64,000 bases of DNA from Streptococcus mitis (GCF_901542415.1 NZ_CABEHV010000004.1:1905501-1969500), one strand, 5' to 3'; shown: positions 20,421 to 29,097, counted from the stretch's first letter. Program-made: numbers and translations. Notes: generated from the letters alone by a model not told the origin.

Positions 20421-21053
20421 ATGAAAATTTTACTAGTAGATGATCATGAAATGGTCCGCTTGGGCTTGAAAAGCTACTTTGACCTCCAAGACGATGTAGA
20501 AGTTGTGGGTGAGGCGTCCAATGGGTCTCAAGGCATTGAGTTAGCCTTGGAATTGCGTCCAGATGTTATTGTCATGGATATCGTCATGCCTGAGATGAAT
20601 GGGATTGATGCGACCTTGGCTATCCTCAAAGAATGGCCTGAAGCTAAGATTTTGATTGTGAGTTCTTATTTGGACAATGAAAAAATCATGCCAGTCTTAG
20701 ATGCAGGTGCTCGTGGCTATATGCTTAAGACTTCTAGCGCAGACGAACTACTCCATGCTGTCCGTAAGGTAGCTGCTGGCGAGCTGGCTATTGAACAAGA
20801 GGTCAGCAAGAAGGTCGAATACCACCGCAATCACATAGAACTACATGAGGACCTGACTGCGCGTGAGCGAGATGTTCTCCAACTCATCGCCAAGGGCTAC
20901 GAAAATCAGCGTATCGCAGATGAACTCTTTATCTCTCTCAAGACGGTCAAGACACACGTGTCTAACATTCTTGCCAAACTTGAAGTCAGCGATCGCACCC
21001 AGGCTGCGGTTTATGCCTTTCAGCATCATTTGGTAGGGCATGAGGAGTTTTAG
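20421..21053 (+). CDS. liaR: LiaR-type response regulator (RR03)
   Basis: A 210-residue NarL/FixJ-type regulator. The receiver domain (1-120) has DDHE at 7-10, the phospho-acceptor Asp53 in IVMDIVMPEMNG, and a Lys in MLKTSS. The LuxR helix-turn-helix (about 142-205) has LTARERDVLQLIAKGY and ISLKTVKTHVSNIL. AAAGGAG precedes the ATG. It is the last gene of the liaFSR operon. In pneumococci RR03 controls a cell-wall-stress regulon. No obvious hairpin terminator follows immediately; the next gene has its own promoter. Confidence 0.95.
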   Translation: MKILLVDDHEMVRLGLKSYFDLQDDVEVVGEASNGSQGIELALELRPDVIVMDIVMPEMNGIDATLAILKEWPEAKILIVSSYLDNEKIMPVLDAGARGYMLKTSSADELLHAVRKVAAGELAIEQEVSKKVEYHRNHIELHEDLTARERDVLQLIAKGYENQRIADELFISLKTVKTHVSNILAKLEVSDRTQAAVYAFQHHLVGHEEF

Positions 21054-21162
21054 TAGTTATATAAAATAATGTTGGAGAAATGATTTGATTTAGTATCAAA
21101 GAAGCGAGTAAGTATCTCTAGCGTGATAAAATAATTTTTTCACAATATTTTTATGTTATTTG

Positions 21163-21191
21163 TTGACATTCATTTTATAGGGGAGTAAAAT
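21163..21191 (+). promoter_or_regulatory. Promoter of the NlpC/P60 choline-binding gene
   Basis: TTGACA at 21163-21168, a 17-bp spacer, and TAAAAT at 21186-21191. The predicted 5' leader of about 130 nt contains a tiny open frame with a strong Shine-Dalgarno. Confidence 0.75.
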
Positions 21192-21259
21192 AGAGTTAGA
21201 AATATTTAGATTAACATATATATTATAAAATATAAAAAATCCGAAAGGAGGTTAAAATC

Positions 21260-21271
21260 ATGTCTCCGTAA
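21260..21271 (+). other. Three-residue leader open frame (Met-Ser-Pro-stop)
   Basis: AAAGGAGGT at 21244-21252, a near-perfect Shine-Dalgarno, is 7-8 bp before ATG TCT CCG TAA. This lies 57 bp upstream of the real gene. It may be a regulatory start-stop leader or the stub left when another gene was deleted. Nothing proves translation. Confidence 0.3.
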
Positions 21272-21327
21272 ATTATCAAAATAAGGTCACTAGAGCGTTA
21301 AGGAATTTTGAAGAAAGGATTTTTGTC

Positions 21328-22236
21328 ATGAAAAAATATATTACTTATGCAGCTTTATTACTTACTTCAGGAGCTTTGTTATCAACTACTTATGTAGTTA
21401 ATGCAGAAACTACAACGTCTACCACTAAAGTGACTACATCACAAACAACTTCACAGTATACAAGCGAGAAAGAAGCAATTGATCAACTTGTTAAAGAAGG
21501 TAAAATTAAGGTTGAAGATGCAGAACAAGTTAAGTTGGTAGGATTTTCTCCTAGAGAGTTAACGCAAGTAGAAGGCAATCAAGAAAAAATAGCATTTAAT
21601 CAAAATAGAGATGATAAAGGAACCTGGATGAAAACAGATGGTCGCTGGTGGTTCAAATATACTTCAGGTGGGTATGCTAAACATTGGGAATGGTTAGATA
21701 AGAAATGGTATTATTTTGATGATCAAGGTTGGATGAAATCAAATGAGTGGATTAACCCAGATGGTAATTGGTACTATCTTTCAAATGACGGTTCCATACT
21801 AACTGATTACAATAGAGTTAATGGGAAACCTTATTTCTTCAGATCTAACGGTGTTTGCGTAGAAAATAAGGGGCAGGCAATTGCTGAATATGCAGAAACA
21901 TTTGTAGGGAAATTGCCATACAAATCTAAAAAAGCCACTTTAGATGAGAGTATTGGTGCTGATTGTTCTGGGTTCACCCAAGCAATTCATGCCAGTTTTG
22001 ATATTTATATTGGTAGATCAACCCAAGAACAAGCTACAGGAGGAAAATTCGTATATAGTGGCTCACAACTTCCTGGAGATTTAATATTGTACAATACCGA
22101 CGAAGGTTCAAATCAACATGTGAGTATTTATGTTGGTGGTGGTAAGGTAGTACATGCTCCATTTGAAGGTCGTAAAGTCTCTTACATGGATGCTTACTAC
22201 TTATCATATTCTGTAAGTAGAAGATACTGGGAATAA
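21328..22236 (+). CDS. Secreted choline-binding NlpC/P60 peptidase
   Basis: A 302-residue protein with a signal peptide ending near VVNA (residue 26). A Thr-rich segment (28-45) and a helical region (46-92) follow, then three or four choline-binding repeats (about 97-178, for example KKWYYFDDQGWMKSNEWI). The C-terminal NlpC/P60 domain spans about 180-302. The catalytic Cys213 is in IGADCSGFTQ, with likely His264 in NQHVSIYVGG and a third polar residue at His276 in VVHAPF. Such enzymes cleave peptide bonds in peptidoglycan stems or phage-lysin-type targets. In pneumococcus the CbpG serine protease occupies this neighbourhood, so the gene appears to be a different occupant. I do not know a characterised orthologue. 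Confidence 0.88.
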   Translation: MKKYITYAALLLTSGALLSTTYVVNAETTTSTTKVTTSQTTSQYTSEKEAIDQLVKEGKIKVEDAEQVKLVGFSPRELTQVEGNQEKIAFNQNRDDKGTWMKTDGRWWFKYTSGGYAKHWEWLDKKWYYFDDQGWMKSNEWINPDGNWYYLSNDGSILTDYNRVNGKPYFFRSNGVCVENKGQAIAEYAETFVGKLPYKSKKATLDESIGADCSGFTQAIHASFDIYIGRSTQEQATGGKFVYSGSQLPGDLILYNTDEGSNQHVSIYVGGGKVVHAPFEGRKVSYMDAYYLSYSVSRRYWE

Positions 22237-22285
22237 AATTATTCTTTCTATATCTGTATAATTTTTATAACAGGAGGAAATGGCT

Positions 22286-23470
22286 ATGAAAAAATCTAAA
22301 CTACTTACACTTGGTTTGCTTGCAGGTGCTGGTCTGCTTTTGTCTATCAATCAAGCACAGGCTGCAGATACTTGGGTAAAAAATGGTGCTGACTGGAATC
22401 TTTCACAAGATGGCAGTCTCGCTAAAAACAAATGGGTGCAAAATGCTGGCTCTTGGTACCACTTTGACGGTTCTGGTAAAATGCAGACAGGCTGGCTCAA
22501 AGACGGCAATACTTGGTACTCACTAGCAGATAGTGGTGCTATGCGCACTGGCTGGTACAAAGAAAGTAGTACATGGTACTCACTCGCAAATAGTGGTGCT
22601 ATGCGTACTGGTTGGTACAAAGAAGGGGCTACTTGGTACTACCTAAAAGGCAGTGGCGCTATGGCAACAGGATGGGCAACTGCCAATGGTCAATGGTCTT
22701 ACTTTGAAAAATCAGGTGCTATGGTAGCAGATAGAGCTGTTCCAGCAAGCGATGGGGAAAGTTATGTCATTGGTAAGGATGGCTATATGTTGACTTTAAA
22801 AAATAGCCCTTATAAAGATGATGATATTGTTCGTTTAGGTGATGGATATGAGTATCTGATTAAATCAAAATTTGACGGACATAACTATACTGATGTTATC
22901 GTGGCTAAAAATATTTGGTATATCAAACCTGAGTTCAAGAAGTTTTCCGACAAATATGGGGATGAGGTTTCCAATACGATGTTGGCTCTAGTGGATAATA
23001 AAGAAGAAGGACAAGAAATTGATCCTAAAGCTGTTATTCGTAATTTCCAAAATCTACCAGGTCGATATTACTTTGGAGCAGATGGTCGTAGAGTATTACC
23101 ACTTCCAGAGATGACAACTAGATCAGAAATCAAAAAAGTTGGCAATGATGTCTATTTAGAAAATCCAGGTGCACGGCTTAGACTTCCATCTGCTAACTTC
23201 ACAATCAATAACAATAAACTATACTATTTAGAAAATGAGCAAGGTAAGCTCAAAACAGGTTACTTTGTACTGATTGATGATGGTATGGCTACAACCCACC
23301 ATCACTTCCTTGTATATGCAGACCAATCTGGAGAAGTTCTTAAGATGAAACGCTTGCCATCAGGATTTTCAGATTATTTTGACAAAGAAATCGATGGTTT
23401 CTATGGTCAAAAAATTAAGATTACACAGCCAAATAAGTATGAATATTACAAGGTTCTTGTGGTTAAATAA
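22286..23470 (+). CDS. Choline-binding protein with an unrecognised C-terminal domain
   Basis: About 394 residues. The ATG at 22286 is favoured because AGGAGG (22272-22277) is 8 bp away; an in-frame ATG at 22280 would be only 2 bp from it. The signal peptide MKKSKLLTLGLLAGAGLLLS ends near QAQA (residue 26). Regular choline-binding repeats fill about 30-143 (TGWYKESSTWYSLANSGAMR and similar). The remaining 250 residues form a single non-repetitive domain. It contains WYIKPEFKKFSDKYGDEV and DDGMATTHHHFLVYADQSG, which I do not recognise. This order (choline module first) is the reverse of the CbpF/CbpJ layout. A THHHF cluster could bind metal, which is inference only. Confidence 0.87.
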   Translation: MKKSKLLTLGLLAGAGLLLSINQAQAADTWVKNGADWNLSQDGSLAKNKWVQNAGSWYHFDGSGKMQTGWLKDGNTWYSLADSGAMRTGWYKESSTWYSLANSGAMRTGWYKEGATWYYLKGSGAMATGWATANGQWSYFEKSGAMVADRAVPASDGESYVIGKDGYMLTLKNSPYKDDDIVRLGDGYEYLIKSKFDGHNYTDVIVAKNIWYIKPEFKKFSDKYGDEVSNTMLALVDNKEEGQEIDPKAVIRNFQNLPGRYYFGADGRRVLPLPEMTTRSEIKKVGNDVYLENPGARLRLPSANFTINNNKLYYLENEQGKLKTGYFVLIDDGMATTHHHFLVYADQSGEVLKMKRLPSGFSDYFDKEIDGFYGQKIKITQPNKYEYYKVLVVK

Positions 23471-23475
23471 TACAA

Positions 23476-23517
23476 AACGAATCGCCTAATAAGGGATGTG
23501 TGGGCGATTCGTTTTTT
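23476..23517 (+). terminator. Terminator after the choline-binding gene
   Basis: AACGAATCGCC (23476-23486) pairs with GGCGATTCGTT (23503-23513), followed by T residues. The 16-nt loop is long. Confidence 0.88.
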
Positions 23518-23624
23518 ACTGTAATCAGCCATCACTAAACATCTTTTATAAAATTATATTCGAATCCTAAAGAAAACTAAGAAGAAACCGTACCTCCCCC
23601 ATCATTGAAAAGCGCAGTCATTAC

Positions 23625-23654
23625 TTGAAAAAAGTCGCTCATTTATGTTATAAT
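23625..23654 (+). promoter_or_regulatory. Promoter of tig
   Basis: TTGAAA at 23625-23630, an 18-bp spacer, and TATAAT at 23649-23654 with an extended -10 TGT. It lies about 38 bp upstream of the ATG. Confidence 0.8.
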
Positions 23655-23691
23655 AGACTGTATTTAAAAAATTTTAAGGAGAAATGACAGA

Positions 23692-24975
23692 ATGTCTGTA
23701 TCATTTGAAAACAAAGAAACAAACCGTGGTGTCTTGACTTTCACTATCTCTCAAGACCAAATCAAACCAGAATTGGACCGTGTCTTCAACTCAGTGAAGA
23801 AATCTCTTAATGTTCCAGGTTTCCGTAAAGGTCACCTTCCACGTCCTATCTTCGACAAAAAATTTGGTGAAGAGTCACTTTACCAAGACGTTATGAACGC
23901 TCTTTTGCCAAACGCTTATGAAGCAGCTGTAAAAGAAGCTGGCCTTGAAGTCGTTGCTCAACCAAAAATTGACGTAACTTCAATGGAAAAAGGTCAAGAC
24001 TGGGTTATCACTGCTGAAGTTGTTACAAAACCTGAAGTAAAATTGGGTGACTACAAAAACCTTGAAGTATCAGTTGATGTAGAAAAAGAAGTAACTGACG
24101 CTGACGTTGAAGAGCGTATCGAACGCGAACGCAACAACTTGGCTGAATTGGTTATCAAAGAAGCTGCTGCTGAAAACGGCGACACTGTTGTCATCGACTT
24201 CGTTGGTTCTATCGATGGTGTTGAATTTGACGGTGGAAAAGGTGAAAACTTCTCACTTGAACTTGGTTCAGGTCAATTCATCCCTGGTTTCGAAGACCAA
24301 TTGGTAGGTCACTCAGCTGGTGAAACTGTTGACGTTATCGTAACATTCCCAGAAGACTACCAAGCAGAAGACCTTGCAGGTAAAGAAGCTAAATTCGTAA
24401 CAACTATCCACGAAGTAAAAGCTAAAGAAGTTCCAGCTCTTGACGATGAGCTTGCAAAAGACATTGACGAAGAAGTTGAAACACTTGCTGAATTGAAAGA
24501 AAAATACCGCAAAGAATTGGCTGCTGCTAAAGAAGAAGCATACAAAGATGCAGTTGAAGGAGCAGCAATCGATAAAGCTGTAGAAAACGCTGAAATCGTA
24601 GAACTTCCAGAAGAAATGATCCACGAAGAAGTTCACCGTTCAGTTAATGAATTCCTTGGAAACTTGCAACGTCAAGGTATCAACCCTGACATGTACTTCC
24701 AAATCACTGGAACTACTCAAGAAGATCTTCACAAACAATACGAGGGAGAAGCTGAGTCACGTACTAAGACTAACCTTGTTATCGAAGCAGTTGCCAAAGC
24801 TGAAGGATTTGATGCTTCAGAAGAAGAAATCCAAAAAGAAGTTGAGCAATTGGCAGCAGACTACAACATGGAAGTTGCTCAAGTACAAAGCTTGCTTTCA
24901 GCTGATATGTTGAAACACGACATCACAATCAAAAAAGCTGTTGAATTGATTACAAGCACAGCAACAGTTAAATAA
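23692..24975 (+). CDS. tig: Trigger factor, ribosome-associated chaperone
   Basis: A 427-residue prolyl isomerase and chaperone that binds nascent chains at the ribosome exit tunnel. The N-terminal ribosome-binding domain carries the signature [10 protein letters not shown] near 44-53. The FKBP-type domain spans about 155-240 ([20 protein letters not shown]), and the helical C-terminal arms extend to 427. AAGGAG precedes the ATG. Codon use is strongly biased, as in highly expressed genes. In group A streptococci the homologue (RopA) is needed for SpeB maturation; a similar secretion role here is inference. A BOX element rather than a normal terminator follows. Confidence 0.97.
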   Translation: MSVSFENKETNRGVLTFTISQDQIKPELDRVFNSVKKSLNVPGFRKGHLPRPIFDKKFGEESLYQDVMNALLPNAYEAAVKEAGLEVVAQPKIDVTSMEKGQDWVITAEVVTKPEVKLGDYKNLEVSVDVEKEVTDADVEERIERERNNLAELVIKEAAAENGDTVVIDFVGSIDGVEFDGGKGENFSLELGSGQFIPGFEDQLVGHSAGETVDVIVTFPEDYQAEDLAGKEAKFVTTIHEVKAKEVPALDDELAKDIDEEVETLAELKEKYRKELAAAKEEAYKDAVEGAAIDKAVENAEIVELPEEMIHEEVHRSVNEFLGNLQRQGINPDMYFQITGTTQEDLHKQYEGEAESRTKTNLVIEAVAKAEGFDASEEEIQKEVEQLAADYNMEVAQVQSLLSADMLKHDITIKKAVELITSTATVK

Positions 24976-24980
24976 TCTTA

Positions 24981-25082
24981 TACTCTTCGAAAATCTCTTC
25001 AAACCACGTCAGCGTCGCCTTACCGTACTCAAGTACAGCTTGCGGCTATCTTCCTAGTTTGCTCTTTGATTTTCATTGAGTA
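24981..25082 (+). repeat. BOX element (A-C form, no boxB)
   Basis: It begins TACTCTTCGAAAATCTCTTC, contains CGTCAGCGTCGCCTTACCGTA (boxA) and ends TTTGATTTTCATTGAGTA (boxC). The central boxB is missing. It lies 6 bp after the tig stop and 12 bp before an insertion sequence. Confidence 0.85.
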
Positions 25083-25086
25083 TTAA

Positions 25087-25094
25087 TAAACAAA
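25087..25094. repeat. Left 8-bp target-site duplication
   Basis: TAAACAAA directly abuts the left inverted repeat of the insertion sequence and matches 26495-26502 exactly. Confidence 0.9.
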
Positions 25095-25128
25095 GGCTCT
25101 TTGTCAACTGTAGTGGGTTGAAGAAAAG

Positions 25129-26372
25129 CTAAGCTCGAGAAAGGACAAATTTCGTCCTTTCTTTTTTGATGTTCAGAGCAATAAAAATCCGCTTTTTGAA
25201 GTTTTCAAAGTTCCGAAAACCAAAGGTATTGCGTTTGATAAGTTTAATGAGATTATTGGTCACTTCTAATTTTGCATTAAAATAGGATAATTGAAGAGCG
25301 TTGATAATCTTGTCTTTATCCTTGAAAAAAGTTTTAAAGGAGGATGAACCTGCTTCAGATTGTCCTCAATGAGTCCGAAGAATTTTTCCGGATCCTTATT
25401 CTGAAAGTGAAAAAGCAAGAGCTGATAGAGATTATAGTGGTGTTTCAAGTCTTCTGAATAGCTTAATAGTTTATCAAGAATCTCTTTATTGGTTAAGTGC
25501 ATACGAAAAGTAGGGCGATAAAAACGCTTATTGCTGAGTTTACGACTATCCTGTTGAATGAGTTTCCAGTAACGCTTGATAGTCTTGTATTCATGAGATT
25601 TTCGCTCAAACTGATTCATAATTTGAACACGCACACGACTCATAGCACGGCTCATGTGTTGGACAATATGGAAACGATCCAACACGATTTTAGCGTTTGG
25701 AAAAAGCTGTTTAGCCAAGTCATAGTAAGGGCTAACCATATCCATAGTAATGATTTTCACTCGACATCGGACGGCTCTATCATATTTAAGAAAGTAATCT
25801 CGAATGAGGGCTTGTGTTCTACCCTCAAGAACAGTGATGATATTGAGCTTATCAAAATCTTGCGCAATAAAGCTCATCTTTCCCTTTGTAAAGGTGTACT
25901 CGTCCCAGGACATAATCTCAGGAAGACGCGAAAAATCATGCTCAAAGTGGAAATCATTGAGCTTTCGAATGACAGTTGAAATTGAAATGGAAAGTTGATG
26001 GGCAATATCAGTCATAGAATTCTTTTCAATCAACTTTTGCGCAATTTTTTGGTTGATAATACGAGGGATTTGATGATTCTTCTTGACGATAGAAGTCTCA
26101 GCGACCATCATTTTCGAGCAATAATAGCACTTGAAACGACGCTTTCTAAGGAGAATTCTAGTAGCCATACCAGTTGTTTCGAGGTAAGGGATCTTAGACG
26201 GTTTTTGAAAGTCATATTTCTTCATTTGACTTCCACAATCAGAACAAGATGGAGCATCGTAGTCCAGTTTAGCGATGATTTCCTTGTGTGTATCCTTATT
26301 GATGATGTCTAAAATCTGGATATTAGGGTCTTTAATATCGAGTAGTTTTGTGATAAGATGTAATGGTTCCAT
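25129..26372 (-). pseudogene. ISL3-family transposase, frameshifted near its C-terminus
   Basis: The reverse-strand ATG at 26372 gives MEPLHLITKLLDIKDPNIQI, the IS1167 start. The N-terminal zinc finger (CSDCGSQMKK and CYYCSKMMV), a helix-turn-helix and the DDE core (MSWDEYTF, IITMDMVSPYY, IVLDRFHIVQH) are intact. After KQVHPPLK the frame shifts and ends at 25266. The expected ending (ALQLSYFNAKLEVTNNLIKL to FVLSRA and TAG at 25129-25131) continues in another frame. The span of 1,244 bp is not a multiple of three. Compared with the IS1167 sequence I remember, about 13 bp are missing near 25340. The DDE glutamate (LEVTNNLIKL region) lies beyond the shift, so activity is doubtful. Confidence 0.85.
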
Positions 26373-26444
26373 ATGATTCTTTCTAATGATGGTTTGGTTG
26401 CTTTTCATTATAGGTCATATGGGACTTTTTTTCTACAACAAATA

Positions 26445-26494
26445 GGCTCCATAATATCTATAGGGGATTTACCCACTACAAATATTATAGAGCC
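26445..26494. other. Near-palindrome inside the right end of the insertion sequence
   Basis: GGCTCCATAATATCTATAGG at 26445 is almost the inverse of the terminal ACTACAAATATTATAGAGCC, giving a 50-bp imperfect palindrome just upstream of the transposase gene. Such end-proximal hairpins can block transcription or translation entering a transposase gene from outside; that function is inferred. Confidence 0.55.
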
Positions 26495-26502
26495 TAAACA
26501 AA
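26495..26502. repeat. Right 8-bp target-site duplication
   Basis: TAAACAAA, identical to 25087-25094. It overlaps the T-tract (reverse strand) of the recD2 terminator. Confidence 0.9.
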
Positions 26503-26527
26503 AATCCCACCTGAATTGGTGGGTTTT
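26500..26527 (-). terminator. Terminator of recD2
   Basis: On the reverse strand GGTGGG pairs with CCCACC across a six-base loop, with an AAAA/TTTT extension and TTTTTG after the stem. The insertion sequence sits immediately beyond the T-tract. Confidence 0.75.
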
Positions 26528-26535
26528 CTGATGCA

Positions 26536-28902
26536 CTATTTTCCAAAAATCTCTTTGAGGTCTGCGTCAGTAATCCCAATCATGGCGGGGATGCTGTCCC
26601 AGTTTTCTTCTGTCAGAATGTAGGATTGTTCAGAAGCGCTTGATGTGGCAGTTTCAGAGACAGCTGGTTGCTTTTCTTCAACATTCTCCAATAAATCACT
26701 GAAGCGTTCAATCAGATAGGTTTTTCGGGCAGTTCCGATATGTTGAGTAGCATAGTCGAAGGCCTGTAATTCGCCTAATAAGATAAGTTTGCTTTTGGCG
26801 CGTGTAATGGCTGTATAGATGAGATTTCGCTCCAGCATACGCCTGCTAGCACTGGTGATAGGTAGGATGACAACAGGGAACTCACTGCCCTGGGACTTAT
26901 GGATGCTCATGGCATAGGCCAGGCGAATCTTGTACCATTCGTTACGTGGGTAAGAGACCTCGTTGCCATCAAAATCAATGACAATCTCATCTTGCTTCGA
27001 CTCGGTGTATTTACCAGGAATCAGGTCTGTGATGGCTCCTAAATCTCCATTAAAGACATTGATTTCAGCATCGTTGACCAAATGAATGACCTTGTCTCCC
27101 TTGCGATAGTGGCACTGGGGAGCTTCAAAACTGAGTTGGTCTTTTTGTGGTGGATTCAGGAGGTCTTGCATGAGCTGGTTGATGGCATCAATTCCTGCCG
27201 TCCCTCGGTACATGGGGGCCAGAACCTGAATATCACGGGCAGGAATACCACTTCTTAGGGCAGCGCCTAAAATCTTTTCAATGGTAGCAGGAATATGTCC
27301 GCTAGCAATTTCAAAGTAGGAACGGTCTGCTTTTTTCTGGGTGAAATCAGCTGGCAAGATACCCTGTCGAATCTGACTAGCTAGGGTGACGATGGTTGAT
27401 TCTTCGCTTTGCCGGTAAATTTTTTCCAAGCGAGTCTGAGGAATCAAAGGAATATGAAGCAGATCCGCTAGAACCTGTCCAGGACTGACAGAAGGTAACT
27501 GGTCGCTGTCGCCCACGATGAGGATTTTACTGTTTGAAGAGATGTTGGAGAAGAGTTGATTAGCCAGCCAAGTATCCACCATTGAGAATTCATCTACGAT
27601 GATAAAGTCGGCATCCAGATAATCTTCCAGATGACTGGTATCATCGTCACCTGTCATTCCCAAGTGGCGGTGTATGGTCGCGCTAGGCAAACCTGTCAAT
27701 TCATTCATGCGCCGAGCGGCTCGTCCGGTTGGAGCAGCAAGAAGAATCGGCAGATTGCTTTTTTTCCTGAGGTCAAGTCCTTCTAAAAGGGCATAAACAG
27801 CGATGATACCATTGATAACAGTTGTCTTACCAGTACCAGGTCCACCTGTCAGAATAAAGACCTTGTTCTGGATAGCATCACAGATAGCTTGTTTTTGAAT
27901 GATATCATACTCAATTCCAAGCTCTTCCTCGACAGTAGTGATATGTTTTTGAATGGTTTCTAAATCCTGGCTCTTCTGTTTTCCTTTTTCAAGGATACGG
28001 ACCAAGTGACTGCGGATGCCTTCCTCAGCGAAAAAGAGGCTATTATCAAAGATTTTGGTATCAATCTGCTGAACCTTGTCTTCTTCAATCAGGTAGGAGA
28101 GTTCTTGGGCCACTTGGCTGGGATCCAGTTCCACGGGGCGAGAAGATTCAAGGAGATTAAGGGTTTGTTCCAGCAAATCCCGTGCTTCAACATAGGTGTT
28201 CCCTGTTTCCATACAGGTCTGAAAAAGACTATGAACTAGACCGGCGCGGAAGCGCTCAGGAGCCTGACTTTCGATGCCTAGTTCTTCCGCTAATTGGTCA
28301 GCAATAGTAAATCCCAATCCTTTGATATCCTCAACTAACTGGTAGGGATAATTTTCAACCACATCAAGGGTTTCTTCCTTGTAAAAGTCTTGAATTTGAA
28401 AGGCTAGTTTATTGGGAATGCCGTAGTTGGCTAGTTTGGCCAAAACCATCTCCGTTCCGTAGTTGAGACGAAGTGTGGAGACGAATGCCTCGCGATTTTT
28501 GGCAGAGAGTCCTGCGATACCTTCTAGCTTTTCCGGGTGTTGTAAAATTTCGTCAATGGTATTGTCGCCATAGGTATCCACGATTTTCTGAGCTGTTTTG
28601 AGACCAATTCCCTTGAAATGGCTACTTGAAAAGTACTTGACCAAGCCCTTGCTAGTTGGTTTTGAGCGTTCATACCGGCTGATTTGCAGTTGTTCTCCAT
28701 ACTTGGAGTGCTGGACAATTTGTCCCCAAAAAGTATAGTCTTCTCCCTCAATCACGTCAGCCATGGTACCGGTGACAATAATTTCAAAATCATCAAAATC
28801 TTCTGCGTCCGTATCTTCGATTTCTAGGAGGAGGATGCGATAAAAATTGCTGGGATTTTCAAAAATAATCCGTTCAATGGTTCCTGAAAAATAAACTTCC
28901 AT
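26536..28902 (-). CDS. recD2: RecD2 family DNA helicase
   Basis: A 788-residue SF1B 5'-3' helicase acting in DNA repair without RecBC. The start MEVYFSGTIERIIFENPSNF at 28902 is preferred over an ATG 15 bp upstream because AAGGAA is well spaced and the family begins there. The N-terminal OB-like domain (1-100) and helix-hairpin-helix repeats (about 110-200) precede the motor. Walker A GGPGTGKTT lies near 352-360, motif II IIVDEFSMVD near 430-439, motif III GDSDQLPSVSPGQ near 462-474, and the C-terminal YAMSIHKSQGSEFPVV near 680-695. The gene is convergent with tig and is transcribed toward the insertion sequence. Confidence 0.95.
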   Translation of the reverse strand: MEVYFSGTIERIIFENPSNFYRILLLEIEDTDAEDFDDFEIIVTGTMADVIEGEDYTFWGQIVQHSKYGEQLQISRYERSKPTSKGLVKYFSSSHFKGIGLKTAQKIVDTYGDNTIDEILQHPEKLEGIAGLSAKNREAFVSTLRLNYGTEMVLAKLANYGIPNKLAFQIQDFYKEETLDVVENYPYQLVEDIKGLGFTIADQLAEELGIESQAPERFRAGLVHSLFQTCMETGNTYVEARDLLEQTLNLLESSRPVELDPSQVAQELSYLIEEDKVQQIDTKIFDNSLFFAEEGIRSHLVRILEKGKQKSQDLETIQKHITTVEEELGIEYDIIQKQAICDAIQNKVFILTGGPGTGKTTVINGIIAVYALLEGLDLRKKSNLPILLAAPTGRAARRMNELTGLPSATIHRHLGMTGDDDTSHLEDYLDADFIIVDEFSMVDTWLANQLFSNISSNSKILIVGDSDQLPSVSPGQVLADLLHIPLIPQTRLEKIYRQSEESTIVTLASQIRQGILPADFTQKKADRSYFEIASGHIPATIEKILGAALRSGIPARDIQVLAPMYRGTAGIDAINQLMQDLLNPPQKDQLSFEAPQCHYRKGDKVIHLVNDAEINVFNGDLGAITDLIPGKYTESKQDEIVIDFDGNEVSYPRNEWYKIRLAYAMSIHKSQGSEFPVVILPITSASRRMLERNLIYTAITRAKSKLILLGELQAFDYATQHIGTARKTYLIERFSDLLENVEEKQPAVSETATSSASEQSYILTEENWDSIPAMIGITDADLKEIFGK

Positions 28903-28934
28903 AAGATTCCTTTGCATAAATAGGTGAGAGTTAA

Positions 28935-29037
28935 TACTCTTCGAAAATCAAATTCAAACCACGTCAGCTTCGCCTTGCCGTACTCAAGTACAGCCTGCGG
29001 CTAGCTTCCTAGTTTGCTCTTTGATTTTCATTGAGTA
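28935..29037 (+). repeat. BOX element (A-C form)
   Basis: TACTCTTCGAAAATC at the left, CACGTCAGCTTCGCCTTGCC inside, and TTTGATTTTCATTGAGTA at the right. boxB is absent, as in the copy at 24981. It sits between lepB and recD2, in the presumed recD2 promoter region. Confidence 0.85.
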
Positions 29038-29097
29038 TAACTTTGTTTCTATCTTAATCAAACTGGGTAGTGAATAATCATCTTCTCACGATAGAAG

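Larger units (their letters stand above)
25095..26494 (-). mobile_element. IS1167-like insertion sequence, ISL3 family
   Basis: A 1,400-bp element bounded by imperfect 24-bp inverted repeats: 25095-25118, starting GGCTCTTTGTCAAC, and 26471-26494, ending ATTATAGAGCC. The two ends share GGCTCT and TGTAGTGGGT. It is flanked by an exact 8-bp direct repeat TAAACAAA (25087-25094 and 26495-26502), the target duplication size of ISL3 elements. The transposase is frameshifted, so the copy is probably unable to move by itself. It lies between convergent tig and recD2. Confidence 0.93.

Noticed and set aside
24981..25082. RUP element as an alternative label for the intergenic repeats.
   Set aside because: The internal CGTCAGCGTCGCCTTACCGTA and the boxB/boxC sequences match the BOX family as I know it. 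RUP is a different pneumococcal repeat.
25497..26312. Forward-strand open frames within the insertion sequence.
   Set aside because: They are mirror images of the reverse-strand transposase, with no ribosome-binding sites and no recognisable product.
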